Shown piece by piece: positions 33,056 to 45,228 of a stretch of 64,000 nt of DNA. How positions within the stretch are numbered: position 1 is the first letter of the stretch; each line of letters opens with the position of its first letter. The notes under the pieces are model-generated. The model worked only from the letters and a program-made list of their open reading frames with translations. It ran no database searches and was not told the DNA's origin. Source of the stretch: an uncultured Selenomonas sp. (GTDB lineage: Bacteria; Bacillota; Negativicutes; Selenomonadales; Selenomonadaceae). The stretch is from the NCBI GenBank assembly GCA_934202005.1, contig CAKPXP010000006.1, positions 1-64,000 of the forward strand. The letters are read 5' to 3'. The position numbers were made by a program, and so were the translations under genes.

Positions 33056-34375
33056 ATGTCAGAGGGGAAGAAAATAACGGCAGCCGATCTCAATGCGCAG
33101 GACGCCACGCTGCTGGCGGATCTCGATGACGCGATGGCGAACTGCATGAAGTGCGGCAACTGCCAGGCAGTCTGCCCCATCTACCGTGAGACGCATCAGG
33201 AGCAGATGGTCGCGCGCGGCAAGATTTCCCTCATGCAGGGCGTCCTCTCGGGGAGACTGCCCGTATCGAAAAAATTCGATCACATCATGGCGATGTGCCT
33301 CAACTGCAAGAGCTGCGCGGCGAACTGCCCCTGCGGCGTCGAGGCGGATGAGCTCATCCTGCGTGCGCGGAACGCGGCCGTCAAGGCGCGCGGGCTCCAT
33401 CCCGTCAAGAAGAACGTCTTCCGCCTGCTCGCCAACCGCTCGCTCTTCGATGCAGCGCTCAAGCTCGGCGGCATGTTCGGCTGGATGACGTTCAAGGAAA
33501 TCCCCGGCAAGAACGCCGTCGTCTCACGCCTGCCGATGCCGGGCATGGATCCTGAGCGCGCGACGCCGCCGCTCGCGGCAAAGCCGCTCCGCAGCCAGTA
33601 TCCCGAGGTCATCGTCTGCCCGCATCCGAAGTACCGCGTTGCCTTCTTCACGGGCTGCACGATCAACTACATGTACACGGACATCGGCAAGGCCGTCATC
33701 GATGTCCTGCGCGCCAACGAGGTCGAGATCGTCCTGCCGCCGAAGCAGCATTGCTGCGGCACGCCCGTTCACGTCTCCGGCGAGTTCGCGCTGGCGAACG
33801 AGATGGCGAAGCATACGATCGAGGTGTTCGAGCATCTCGACGTCGATTACATCGTCGGCGCCTGCGGCTCCTGCGTCGAGGCGCTCAAGCACTATCCCGA
33901 GTGGCTCAGCGACGATCCCGCGTGGAGGGAGCGCGCCGAGAAGATGGCGGCGAAGGTGCGCGAGATCAGCGAGCTGCTCGTAGAAAAGGGATATCGAAAG
34001 GACATGCTCGGCAACGTCGACAAGGTCGTCACGATGCACGATCCGTGCCACATGGTGCGCGGCCTCGGCATCACCGCGCAGCCGCGCGAGATCCTGAAAT
34101 CCATCCCGGGGCTCACGTTCCGCGAGATGAAGGAACACGACCGCTGCTGCGGCTCCGGCGGCTCCTTCTGCATGGCGCATTACGAGATGAGCCGCAAGAT
34201 CAACGACAGGAAGTGCGACAACATCGCGGCGACGCACGCCGACTACGTCGCGACGAGCTGCCCGAGCTGCCGCATGCACATCACGGACGGCATCATCCAC
34301 CGCAAGCTGCCGCAGGTTGTCTATCATCCCATCCAGCTGCTCGCCGCATCCTACCACGCCGGAGGCTTCGAGTAA
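33056..34375 (+). CDS. Fe-S oxidoreductase subunit (GlcF-like, CCG domains)
   Basis: 439 residues. Two 4Fe-4S ferredoxin motifs are near the N terminus: Cys30, 33, 36 and 40 (CMKCGNCQAVCP) and CLNCKSCAANCP from about residue 82. Two CCG domains follow, with QHCCGTPVHVSGE and DRCCGSGGSFCM as cores. It takes electrons from the FAD subunit encoded upstream. No membrane helix is obvious, so the acceptor may be a soluble carrier or a peripheral membrane site. Its ATG lies 2 bases past the upstream stop, so translation is coupled. Confidence 0.92.
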   Translation: MSEGKKITAADLNAQDATLLADLDDAMANCMKCGNCQAVCPIYRETHQEQMVARGKISLMQGVLSGRLPVSKKFDHIMAMCLNCKSCAANCPCGVEADELILRARNAAVKARGLHPVKKNVFRLLANRSLFDAALKLGGMFGWMTFKEIPGKNAVVSRLPMPGMDPERATPPLAAKPLRSQYPEVIVCPHPKYRVAFFTGCTINYMYTDIGKAVIDVLRANEVEIVLPPKQHCCGTPVHVSGEFALANEMAKHTIEVFEHLDVDYIVGACGSCVEALKHYPEWLSDDPAWRERAEKMAAKVREISELLVEKGYRKDMLGNVDKVVTMHDPCHMVRGLGITAQPREILKSIPGLTFREMKEHDRCCGSGGSFCMAHYEMSRKINDRKCDNIAATHADYVATSCPSCRMHITDGIIHRKLPQVVYHPIQLLAASYHAGGFE

Positions 34376-34391
34376 TTGATAAAATATCGAC

Positions 34392-34424
34392 AGGAGACAG
34401 GGGAAGAGCCCTGTCTCCTTTTTT
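34392..34424 (+). terminator. Terminator after the glcF-like gene
   Basis: A perfect 11-bp stem (34392-34402 with 34409-34419), 6-base loop, followed by T. Confidence 0.95.
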
Positions 34425-34490
34425 GCGGCAGGGAGAGTTTCCCGTGGCGCTGCGCACGCGTCTTAGAGATGCGTACTTCGCCGGGACTAA

Positions 34491-34519
34491 TTGACTTCTA
34501 TAATACTGTCTGATAAAAT
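34491..34519 (+). promoter_or_regulatory. Predicted promoter for secA
   Basis: TTGACT (34491-34496), 17-base spacer, TAAAAT (34514-34519). The leader to the TTG start is about 127 bases and GC-rich. Confidence 0.7.
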
Positions 34520-34652
34520 CAATAAATGGGTTTGTTTTGTGAGTCTCGCGCGCAGAAAACGGGCGCGCCGGGCTGTATTACTGCAAGACGGGCGCACGCT
34601 GCCGCGAGGCGGGGCGTGTGTAGTTTGATGGATAGATGAGGAGTGGTTCTTT

Positions 34653-37250
<2,598 letters not shown>

Positions 37251-37296
37251 CGCGCGCAGCTCCACGACAGCCCTCATATATATAGAAAGGAACGCA

Positions 37297-38403
37297 ATGC
37301 TAGAAGATATCAAGCCCCGTCTCGGGGAACTCAAGGAAAAGCTCGACCAGATGGAAGTCTCGCTCGAGGTACCGGCGAAGGAGGAGAAGATCGCCGAGCT
37401 CGAGTACAAGATGGGCGAGCCGACGTTCTGGGACGACGCTGAGGAAGCGCAGAAAATCAACCAGGAACTCAACGATGTGAAGATCAGCGTCGACAAGTTC
37501 AAGAGCCTCAAGGCGAAGTTCGAGGACGCGCAGACGCTCTGGGAGATGGCGATGGAGGACGGCGATGAGTCGCTCGAGGAGGAGATCAAGGACGCGCTTG
37601 ACAAGGTAGCGGATGGCCTCGAGAACCTCCAGCTCGAGGTGCTGCTCTCCGGTCCCTACGACGCGAACAACGCCATCCTCACGCTCCACGCGGGCGCGGG
37701 CGGCACGGAGGCGCAGGACTGGACGCAGATGCTCCTGCGCATGTACGGCCGCTGGGCGGAGCGCCACGGCTTCACCGTCGAGACGGCGGATCTGCTGCCC
37801 GGCGATGAGGCTGGTGTCAAGAGCGCGACCCTCTTCATCAAGGGCCATAACGCCTACGGTTTCCTCAAGTCGGAGAAGGGCATCCATCGCCTCGTGCGCA
37901 TCTCGCCGTTTGACGCGAACGCGCGCCGCCATACGTCGTTCGCGGCCTGCGACATCATGCCGGAGATCGACGATGCCGTCGAGGTCGACATCAACATGGC
38001 CGACGTGCGCGTCGATACCTACCGCGCGTCGGGCGCCGGCGGCCAGCACATCAACAAGACGTCGTCCGCCGTGCGCATGACGCATGAGCCGACGGGCATC
38101 GTCGTGCAGTGCCAAAACGAGCGCTCCCAGCTCCAGAACCGCGAGCAGTGCCTCAAGATGCTGCGCGCGAAGCTCTTCGAGCTCGAGCAGGAGAAAAAGG
38201 AAAAAGAGCTCGCGAAGCTTGAGGGCGATCAGCAGAAGATCGAGTGGGGCAGCCAGATCCGCTCCTATGTATTCCAGCCCTACACGATGGTCAAGGATCA
38301 CCGCACGAACGAGGAGACGGGCAACGTGCAGGCCGTGATGGACGGCGATCTCGATCCGTTCATCCGCGCCTATCTCGCGGCGAAGGCCAACCATGAAATC
38401 TAA
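37297..38403 (+). CDS. prfB: Peptide chain release factor 2, without programmed frameshift
   Basis: Recognises UGA and UAA stop codons and hydrolyses peptidyl-tRNA. It has 368 residues in one continuous frame. The stop-codon motif SPF is in ISPFDANARRHTSF and the catalytic GGQ is at residues 248-250. At the place where most prfB genes carry an in-frame TGA and +1 slippery site, this one reads CTC GAG (SLEVPAKEEKIAELE), so the usual autoregulation is absent. AAAGGAACGC precedes the ATG. The 3' end overlaps the next gene by 11 bases. Confidence 0.97.
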   Translation: MLEDIKPRLGELKEKLDQMEVSLEVPAKEEKIAELEYKMGEPTFWDDAEEAQKINQELNDVKISVDKFKSLKAKFEDAQTLWEMAMEDGDESLEEEIKDALDKVADGLENLQLEVLLSGPYDANNAILTLHAGAGGTEAQDWTQMLLRMYGRWAERHGFTVETADLLPGDEAGVKSATLFIKGHNAYGFLKSEKGIHRLVRISPFDANARRHTSFAACDIMPEIDDAVEVDINMADVRVDTYRASGAGGQHINKTSSAVRMTHEPTGIVVQCQNERSQLQNREQCLKMLRAKLFELEQEKKEKELAKLEGDQQKIEWGSQIRSYVFQPYTMVKDHRTNEETGNVQAVMDGDLDPFIRAYLAAKANHEI

Positions 38404-39118
38404 AGGCTTCCTCGCGCTCTTGCTCGCGCTCGCCGTGCTCGGCGTGGAGGTCGTGCTCCCCGCCGTCGTACAGCGGACGCTCACGCACCGCATCGAGGAA
38501 CGTCTCGGCACGAGCGATGTGAGCGCGGAGCTCTCCTCGACGCCCAGTGCGCTGCTCCTGCTTGGACAGGTGGATCATGCCCACGTCGTCGCCCATCAGG
38601 GCAGGCTCGGCGAGGTCCTCGTGAGCGAGCTCGCGCTCGACGGCGAGGATCTGCGGCTCGACCTGGGCACGCTCGCAAGCGGAGAGCACATCGAGCTCAG
38701 GCGCGCGGGCAGGCTCGCGCTCACGGGCGTCGTGACGGAGGAAAACCTCAAGGAACTCCTCGCGCGCAAGGCGGACAAGCTCGAGAACACCGAGGTTGCA
38801 ATCGCGCCGGACGGCGTCACAGTCACGGCGAATGTCAAGGTATTCGGCCGCATGGCGGACGCGCGTCTCACGGGCACGGTGCTTGACGACGGCGGCCAGC
38901 TCATCTTCCACATGACGAGCCTCTCCATCAAGAACGCACCGTTCGGCAAGGCGAGTCTCGGCAGCGTGTTCGGCGACATCCCGCTCGTGAAGAAGGGGAA
39001 GATGCCGCTCGGCATGAAGGTGACGGACGTCAAGATGCAGGCGGGCAAGGTCGTCATCCAGGCGGCCTATGACGCGTCGGCTGCGGGCGATGTGCTCGCG
39101 CCTTACTACGATAACTGA
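38393..39118 (+). CDS. DUF2993 (LmeA-like) exported protein
   Basis: 241 residues. An N-terminal hydrophobic segment (about 5-24) is a signal peptide or anchor, ending before QRTLTHRIEERLG. The rest is beta-rich with the DUF2993 pattern: LDGEDLRLDLGTL, then VTVTANVKVFGRMADARLTGT, and VKKGKMPLGMKVTDVKMQAG near the end. Family members such as mycobacterial LmeA act in envelope lipid or glycan biology; no function is known here. It overlaps prfB by 11 bases, so translation is coupled. Confidence 0.75.
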   Translation: MKSKGFLALLLALAVLGVEVVLPAVVQRTLTHRIEERLGTSDVSAELSSTPSALLLLGQVDHAHVVAHQGRLGEVLVSELALDGEDLRLDLGTLASGEHIELRRAGRLALTGVVTEENLKELLARKADKLENTEVAIAPDGVTVTANVKVFGRMADARLTGTVLDDGGQLIFHMTSLSIKNAPFGKASLGSVFGDIPLVKKGKMPLGMKVTDVKMQAGKVVIQAAYDASAAGDVLAPYYDN

Positions 39119-39164
39119 GGGACGGCAGCAGCCTCAAGAAGATAGACAAAGGACAGGGAAACAA

Positions 39165-41225
39165 ATGAAGGTTTTCAGATACAGCCGCGTGCTCATCGCC
39201 ATCATCGCGATCGGACTCATTGCGGCTCTGGCCATTGATTTCGCGCGCAGCGGCGTGGAACAGCAGAACACGCGCGTCGATCTCGCCATCGATTACGAGG
39301 GGCTGCAGGAGCTCGCGCAGCGCGAGGGCCTGCCGGAGGCCGAGGTGCTCCAGGCGGCGAAGGACGCGGGCATCACCTCGCTCGCCGTCTACGAGACGAC
39401 GTTCAAGAAGCTCAACGAGAACGGCAAGACGACGGCGGTGAGCGGCGCGCGCCTGCTCGAAAGCTACCATGACGGCACGCTCACGGATCCCGCCTGGCGA
39501 AAGCTCGTCGAGGACGGCGAGATCAAGGGCACAGAGGTCTACGTCACGGGCCACGACAAGCGCACCTACCGTGAGGTTAAAGAGGATCTCTACCGCCGCC
39601 TCGGCAGCGACCGCGTGACCGTGCTCAGCGCGGGCGGCGAGGAAGTGCTCGCCGTCAAGGCGCACTACGAGTCCCTCATGAAGATGAACCTCGGCATGCC
39701 GACCGACGAGATGCAGGCGGTGAACGACGCGGGATTCTACGTGCTCGCGCGGCCGAGCAACTACGAGAAATGCACGCCTGATGACGTCAAGGCGGTCTTC
39801 TCGCGCCTCGACGGCTTTCAGATCTCGGAGATCGTCTTCTCCGGCAACCAGGTGCTCGGCACGCCGAAGGCGCTCCAAACGACCATCGACGAGATGAAGG
39901 CGCGCGGCATCAATCTCGGCCTCATCGAGGCGGTCACGCAGCTGCAGTTCTACAAGCAGGACGGCATGACGGAGATTGCGAAGGGCCTCGGCTACGACAA
40001 GGTCGCGCGCCTCTACGCCATCCCGAAGGACGAGCAGCCGAAGCTCAAGATCGATACGGCCGTCGAGCGCTGGGCAAATACGGACATGGAGCGCAACATC
40101 CGCATCGACCTCCTGCGCATCTACGACAAGCCGTCGCCCGACATGACGCTCATGGAAACGAACATGAAGTATTTCCGTGATACGCATGAGGTGCTGCTGC
40201 GCCACGGTTTCACGGTCGGACCTGCGGCGACGTTTTCGAGTTTCTATCCGAGCAAATACCTGCGCGCCGTGCTCATGCTCGGCGTCGCGGCGGCTGGCGT
40301 GCTCTATCTCTCGCTCGTCATCCCGCGTCTGAACGCGCGCCCGCGCGTCCAGTACCTCATTTTCGCGGTCTTGGCACTCCTCGCCGCCGTGCCCGTGCTC
40401 ATGGGCAACGGCGCGAAGATCCGCGTGCTCGCGGCGCTCGTGAGCGCGAACGTGTTCCCCGCGCTGGCCGTGATCTGGCAGCTCGACCGCATCCGCGCGC
40501 GCCAGCGGACGGGAAAAAGCCTGCTGGCGCTCGTCGCGACGGGTGTTACCGCGCTCTTCGTGACGGGGGCGCTCTCCTATGTCGGCGCGGCGTACCTCTC
40601 CGGTGCGCTCGCTGATACAGAGTATCTGCTCGAGTTCAATATCTTCCGCGGCATCAAGCTCACGTTCCTGCTGCCCATCGTGCTCGTCGGCATCGCGTTT
40701 TTGCAGCGCTTCGACATCTTCGACGGACGCATGGACGATACGGACGGCGTCGTCGCGCAGATGAAGAAGATCCTCGACATGCCCGTGCGCATCAAGACGC
40801 TGCTCATCGGCCTCGTCGTGCTCGCCGCCGCCGTTGTCTTCGTCGCGCGCAGCGGCCATACGTCCGGCATGCCGGTCTCGAGCCTCGAGCTCAGGTTCCG
40901 CGCGGCGCTCGAGCAGGCGTTCTACGCGCGCCCGCGCACGAAGGAACTGCTCATCGGCCATCCGGCCTTCCTGCTCGCGTGGATGGCGTTCTGGCGCAAG
41001 TGGCCGACGATGGTGCTCTGCGCGCTCGTGCTCGTCGCGACGATCGGCCAGGGATCGATGGTGGAGACATTCGCGCACATGCGCACACCGGTCTATATGT
41101 CGTTCATGCGCGGCATCGGCGGCATCGTGCTCGGCGCCGGTATCGGCGCGCTCTGCATGGTGCTCATCGAGCTCTGGCAGTGCCTCCTCAAGAAGGCGGC
41201 CGCAGCCGCAAAGGAGAGAAAGTAA
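39165..41225 (+). CDS. DUF5693 multi-pass membrane protein
   Basis: 686 residues with an N-terminal membrane helix (about 8-24), a roughly 340-residue extracytoplasmic region with TIM-barrel-like, repeated alpha/beta character, and about eight helices from residue 365 onward (VLMLGVAAAGVLYLSLVIP and others). This matches DUF5693, typically found just before csaB in Firmicutes with SLH proteins. A role in making or moving the secondary cell-wall polymer is inferred from that context only. The ATG at 39165 is used since it opens directly on the anchor helix (MKVFRYSRVLIAIIAIGL). Confidence 0.78.
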   Translation: MKVFRYSRVLIAIIAIGLIAALAIDFARSGVEQQNTRVDLAIDYEGLQELAQREGLPEAEVLQAAKDAGITSLAVYETTFKKLNENGKTTAVSGARLLESYHDGTLTDPAWRKLVEDGEIKGTEVYVTGHDKRTYREVKEDLYRRLGSDRVTVLSAGGEEVLAVKAHYESLMKMNLGMPTDEMQAVNDAGFYVLARPSNYEKCTPDDVKAVFSRLDGFQISEIVFSGNQVLGTPKALQTTIDEMKARGINLGLIEAVTQLQFYKQDGMTEIAKGLGYDKVARLYAIPKDEQPKLKIDTAVERWANTDMERNIRIDLLRIYDKPSPDMTLMETNMKYFRDTHEVLLRHGFTVGPAATFSSFYPSKYLRAVLMLGVAAAGVLYLSLVIPRLNARPRVQYLIFAVLALLAAVPVLMGNGAKIRVLAALVSANVFPALAVIWQLDRIRARQRTGKSLLALVATGVTALFVTGALSYVGAAYLSGALADTEYLLEFNIFRGIKLTFLLPIVLVGIAFLQRFDIFDGRMDDTDGVVAQMKKILDMPVRIKTLLIGLVVLAAAVVFVARSGHTSGMPVSSLELRFRAALEQAFYARPRTKELLIGHPAFLLAWMAFWRKWPTMVLCALVLVATIGQGSMVETFAHMRTPVYMSFMRGIGGIVLGAGIGALCMVLIELWQCLLKKAAAAAKERK

Positions 41226-41230
41226 CATCT

Positions 41231-42322
41231 ATGAGGAATCTGGTCGTATCCGGATATTACGGCTCGAAGAATGCCGGCGATGAAGCCATGCTCGCAGCCA
41301 TGCTGGAAGTCTTATCCGATCTGGACCCAAAACTTCATATCACGGTCATCTCGGCGGATCCTGAGGATACGAGAGCACGGCACGGCGTCGATGCCGTCTC
41401 CTGGCTCGACATCACGCGCATCCTGCAGCTGCTCGGGCGCGCCGATCTCCTGATCTCGGGCGGCGGCAGCCTGCTGCAGAACGTCACGAGTCGCAGGAGC
41501 CTCTACTACTATCTCGGCATCATCTTCCTCGCGCTCGCCGTGAAGACGCCTGTCATGCTCTATGCGCAGGGCATCGGCCCCATTCGCGGGCGCCTCGCCT
41601 GCGCGCTCACGCGCCATATCGTGAATCGCGTCCAGCTCATCACCGTGCGCGACCATGGCTCGCTCGCGGAGCTTTCCAGGCTCGGCATCCGGCGGCCGCG
41701 CATCGAGGCAACGGCCGACGCCGTGCTCGCCATCCATCCCGTCGACCGCGAGGCCGGGCGTCTGATCCTCACAGCGAATCGGGCTGAGGGCGCGAGGCCC
41801 GTCGTCGGCATCTCTGTGCGCGACTGGTGCGGCTGGACACAGTACAAGGAGGTGCTCGCGCAGGCGGCCGATGAGATCGTGCGTACGTATGGCGCGCGCG
41901 TCGTATTCCTGCCCATGCAGTTCCCGGAGGATGTGCGCGCTGCCGAGAGCGTCGCCGCGCGCATGCAGGAGCCCTATACGGTGCTGCCCGGGGAATACAC
42001 GACGGCAGAGCTCCTCTCGCTCGTCGGCAACATGGATCTTATGATCGCTGTCCGTCTGCACGCGCTGATCTTCGCGGGCGTCATGGGTGTGCCGCTCATC
42101 GGCATCTCCTACGATCCGAAGATCGACCGCTTTCTCGACTCCATCGGTGAGCAGCCGGTGGGGAAGCTCGATACGCTCACGGCCCCCGTGCTGCTCGCCG
42201 CCGTGCGGGAGAAATGGGAGCACAGGCGTGCCATCCGCCAGCACAATGCGGCTCTGCTCAAGAAGCAGCGCGGCCTCGCGGCGCGCAACGCGGAACTCGC
42301 CATCGAACTATTGGAAAAGTGA
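41231..42322 (+). CDS. csaB: CsaB, polysaccharide pyruvyl transferase
   Basis: 363 residues of the polysaccharide pyruvyl transferase family. The opening LVVSGYYGSKNAGDEAML is the family N-terminal signature, LISGGGSLLQNVTSRRSLYYY follows near residue 77, and the second Rossmann half has VVGISVRDW and the MIAVRLHALIFAG motif. In Bacillus CsaB adds pyruvate to the wall polymer bound by SLH domains. An SLH porin is encoded at 17369, so a similar anchoring role is plausible here. It begins 5 bases after the DUF5693 stop; AAGGAG is 14 bases upstream. Confidence 0.93.
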   Translation: MRNLVVSGYYGSKNAGDEAMLAAMLEVLSDLDPKLHITVISADPEDTRARHGVDAVSWLDITRILQLLGRADLLISGGGSLLQNVTSRRSLYYYLGIIFLALAVKTPVMLYAQGIGPIRGRLACALTRHIVNRVQLITVRDHGSLAELSRLGIRRPRIEATADAVLAIHPVDREAGRLILTANRAEGARPVVGISVRDWCGWTQYKEVLAQAADEIVRTYGARVVFLPMQFPEDVRAAESVAARMQEPYTVLPGEYTTAELLSLVGNMDLMIAVRLHALIFAGVMGVPLIGISYDPKIDRFLDSIGEQPVGKLDTLTAPVLLAAVREKWEHRRAIRQHNAALLKKQRGLAARNAELAIELLEK

Positions 42323-42327
42323 CGCAG

Positions 42328-42366
42328 GAGGCTGTGTACGACATCCGTTGTGCAGCAGCCTCTTTT
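42328..42366 (+). terminator. Terminator after csaB
   Basis: GAGGCTG (42328-42334) pairs with CAGCCTC (42356-42362), followed by TTTT; the inner bases ACGAC/GTTGT add pairing. A second GC-rich hairpin (42418-42425 with 42439-42446) follows before ftsE. Confidence 0.75.
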
Positions 42367-42478
42367 CCTGTGAGGCGGGCGCACGCTGTCCGCAAGGCAG
42401 GCGCTTGGGAATTGGAACGCCGCGCATCCGGGCCGCAAGCGCGGCGGACGCTTTTATCTTGCACGAAGGAGACAGATG

Positions 42479-43165
42479 ATGATTCAGCTGAAGGACGTAT
42501 CGAAGGTCTATGAGAACGGCACCGTCGCGCTCGACCATGTGAGCATCGACATCGGGAAGGGAGAGTTCGTATTCCTCGTCGGCGCGAGCGGCGCGGGCAA
42601 GTCTACGTTCATCAAACTGCTCCTGCGCGAGGAACTGCCGACGGCAGGGGAGATCCGCGTCGCAGGGCGCAATGTCGTCACGATGCCACGGCGCGAGGTG
42701 CCTTACCTGCGGCGCGGGCTTGGCGTCATCTTCCAGGATTACCGGTTGCTCCCCGATAAGACGGTATTTGAAAATGTCGCGTTCGCGATGCAGGTCATCG
42801 AGGCGCCGCGCCGCCTCATGCAGCGCAGCGTCAACGCCGTGCTCGATGTCGTCGGCCTGCGCGACAAGTACAAGTGCTTCCCGCGCCAGCTCTCAGGCGG
42901 CGAGCAGCAGCGCGTCGCCATCGCGCGCGCCATCGTCAACGATCCGGCCATCGTCATCGCCGATGAGCCGACGGGCAATCTCGACCCGGAGACGAGCTGG
43001 GACATCATGGAAATTTTTGAGCGCATCAACCGCGCGGGTACGACCATCGTCATGGCGACGCATGACAGGAATATCGTCGATACGATGAAGCGGCGCGTCA
43101 TTGCCATCGAGGATGGACAAGTCGTGCGCGATGAGGCAAGAGGAGGCTATGGCTATGAAGCTTAG
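42479..43165 (+). CDS. ftsE: FtsE, cell-division ABC ATPase
   Basis: Works with FtsX to activate peptidoglycan hydrolases at the septum or side wall. It has 228 residues. Walker A is GASGAGKST (about 36-44), the signature [14 protein letters not shown], Walker [15 protein letters not shown] and switch His in MATHDRNIV. Adjacent ATGs at 42476 and 42479 exist; the second is 6 bases from AAGGAGA and gives the family-typical [11 protein letters not shown]. It overlaps ftsX by 11 bases. Confidence 0.97.
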   Translation: MIQLKDVSKVYENGTVALDHVSIDIGKGEFVFLVGASGAGKSTFIKLLLREELPTAGEIRVAGRNVVTMPRREVPYLRRGLGVIFQDYRLLPDKTVFENVAFAMQVIEAPRRLMQRSVNAVLDVVGLRDKYKCFPRQLSGGEQQRVAIARAIVNDPAIVIADEPTGNLDPETSWDIMEIFERINRAGTTIVMATHDRNIVDTMKRRVIAIEDGQVVRDEARGGYGYEA

Positions 43166-44042
43166 GACGAGTGAATATTTCATCCAGGAGACGCTGCGGA
43201 GTCTCCGTCGGAACAACTGGATGTCGTTCGCGTCCGTCGGCACGGTCGCCGTCTCCCTCTTCGTGCTCGGCGTCTTTTTACTGCTCGTGCTCAATATGAA
43301 CCGGCTCGCTTCCTCGCTCGAGTCGCAGGTGCAGATCAGCGTCTATCTCGCGGATGGGCTCAGCGAGAGCGCGCGCAAGGACATCGCGTCGGACATCGAG
43401 GCGCTCCAGGGCATCGAGGAGATCCGCTACGTGCCGAAGGAGGAGGCGAAAGAGCGTCTCGCGAAGCGTCTCGGCGATCAGAAATATCTGCTCGACGCGC
43501 TCGGCGAGAAAAATCCGCTGCCCGACTCATTCGAGGTCGTGCTCAAGAGCCCCGCCCTCGTTGAGACAGCCGCCGCTGCCATCACGCGCATGGACGGCGT
43601 CGAGCAGGCGAAGTACGGGCAGGACGTCATCGAGCATCTCTTCGCCATCACGCGTCTCATCCGCATCTTCGGCCTCGCGCTCATGGTGCTGCTCGCGGGC
43701 GCGACGCTCTTCATCATCAGCAATACGATCCGTCTCACGGTCTTCGCGCGGCGCAAGGAAGTCGCCATCATGAAGTATGTCGGCGCGACGGACTGGTTCA
43801 TCCGCTGGCCGTTTCTGCTCGAGGGCATGGTGCTTGGCTTCGTGGGCGGCGTGCTCGCGGCGATCGCACTGCAGAGCTTTTACGCGGCGATGGCGGCGAA
43901 GATCTACGAGACGCTCGCCTTTTTCCCGCTGCTGCCGCAGTATCCCTATATGTACTATGTGAGCGCCGCCATCCTGCTCTCCGGCATGGGCATTGGCGCG
44001 CTCGGCTCGACGATCTCGCTCAAGCGGTTCCTCAAGGTTTGA
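43155..44042 (+). CDS. ftsX: FtsX, cell-division ABC permease
   Basis: 295 residues with the FtsX plan: a cytoplasmic N terminus (TLRSLRRNNWMSFASVGTVA), a first helix (about 22-45), an extracytoplasmic loop of about 120 residues that binds a murein hydrolase activator, and three C-terminal helices. RRKEVAIMKYVGATDWFIRWPF is the conserved cytoplasmic segment. The ATG at 43155 is 8 bases from AAGAGGAGG; the ATG at 43149 is too close. The partner hydrolase activator is the next gene. Confidence 0.97.
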   Translation: MKLRTSEYFIQETLRSLRRNNWMSFASVGTVAVSLFVLGVFLLLVLNMNRLASSLESQVQISVYLADGLSESARKDIASDIEALQGIEEIRYVPKEEAKERLAKRLGDQKYLLDALGEKNPLPDSFEVVLKSPALVETAAAAITRMDGVEQAKYGQDVIEHLFAITRLIRIFGLALMVLLAGATLFIISNTIRLTVFARRKEVAIMKYVGATDWFIRWPFLLEGMVLGFVGGVLAAIALQSFYAAMAAKIYETLAFFPLLPQYPYMYYVSAAILLSGMGIGALGSTISLKRFLKV

Positions 44043-44056
44043 AAGAAGGCTCGTCT

Positions 44057-45175
44057 ATGTGGAAGAACAAAGCAGCGGCCACGACGGCCGCCGCACTCGC
44101 GCTGCTCCTGGCCGCAGCGCCGACGCTCCCCGCGTATGCTGTGACGGAGCAGGAGGCGAAGAGCTACGAACAGCAGGCGCAGCAGAAAAAGCAGAAAAGC
44201 GATGAGATCCAGGGGCGCATCAACAATTTCTCCGAGGAAAAACGCCAGCTCGACGAAGAGGCGGAGCGCGCCATCGCCGAGCACAAGGAGGCAAAGGCCG
44301 CACTCGATGAGACGGAGCGCAGCATGAAGGAGAACGAGGCGCGGCTCGATGTGCTCGCGGGAGACTACGACAAGAAACGCACGCGCCTCGGCAAGCGCGT
44401 ACGCGATATCTATATCAACGGGCAGATTTCCTACCTCGACGTGCTTTTCGGCGCGAAGGACTTCGGCGACCTGCTCACGCGCATGGATCTATTGAAGCGC
44501 GTCGTGCGCGATGACTACGAGCTCGTGCATACGGTGCTCACAGAGCAGGCGGAGATCGAGCAGCGGCAGAAGCAGCTCGCAAGCGACCGCAGCACCCAAG
44601 CGGAGCAGGAGCAGGAGGCGCGCACGGCGCGCGAGATCATGGAGCAGAAGGTCGCGAAGCAGCAGGCGCTCATCGAGAAGATGAAGAGCGACAAGGCTGT
44701 CTTTGACCAGCAGTACGACGAACTCATGGCGGCTTCGCGCCAGGTCGGCGAGATGATCCGCGGCAGTCATTATAATGTCCAGCCCTCAGGCAGCGGCGCG
44801 ATGATCTGGCCGATCTCGGGGCCCATCACCTCGGAGTTCGGCTGGCGCACGCATCCCATCACGGGCGACCAGCGGTTCCACAGCGGCCTCGATATCGGCG
44901 GCGAATACGGCCTGCCCGTGCACGCGGCGCAGAGCGGCACCGTGACGTATGCGGGCTGGATCTCCGGCTACGGCAACACGGTCATCATCGACCACGGCGG
45001 CGGCATCACGACGCTCTACGGGCACAACCAGTCGCTCGCAGTCGGCGAGGGCCAGGTAGTATCACAGGGGCAGGTCATCTCCTACTGCGGCTCGACGGGC
45101 AATTCCACGGGACCGCACTGCCATTTCGAGGTGCGTCAGAACGGCGAGCCCGTGAGCCCGTACGGCTATTTATGA
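44057..45175 (+). CDS. Murein hydrolase activator / M23 peptidase (EnvC-like)
   Basis: 372 residues, secreted. A signal peptide covers about 1-28 (ends PAYA). Two long coiled-coil blocks (about 30-110 and 150-225) are joined by the conserved RVRDIYINGQISYLDVLFGA segment. The C-terminal LytM/M23 domain keeps the zinc ligands HSGLDIG (H and D) and HCHFEV (HxH), so it may be an active endopeptidase rather than the inactive activator of E. coli EnvC. Its position after ftsEX points to activation by that complex. Confidence 0.94.
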   Translation: MWKNKAAATTAAALALLLAAAPTLPAYAVTEQEAKSYEQQAQQKKQKSDEIQGRINNFSEEKRQLDEEAERAIAEHKEAKAALDETERSMKENEARLDVLAGDYDKKRTRLGKRVRDIYINGQISYLDVLFGAKDFGDLLTRMDLLKRVVRDDYELVHTVLTEQAEIEQRQKQLASDRSTQAEQEQEARTAREIMEQKVAKQQALIEKMKSDKAVFDQQYDELMAASRQVGEMIRGSHYNVQPSGSGAMIWPISGPITSEFGWRTHPITGDQRFHSGLDIGGEYGLPVHAAQSGTVTYAGWISGYGNTVIIDHGGGITTLYGHNQSLAVGEGQVVSQGQVISYCGSTGNSTGPHCHFEVRQNGEPVSPYGYL

Positions 45176-45228
45176 GAAATCGCCAGGAGAGGGCGGCAGC
45201 CCGCGCCTGGCACTAAGAGGATGAGGGA

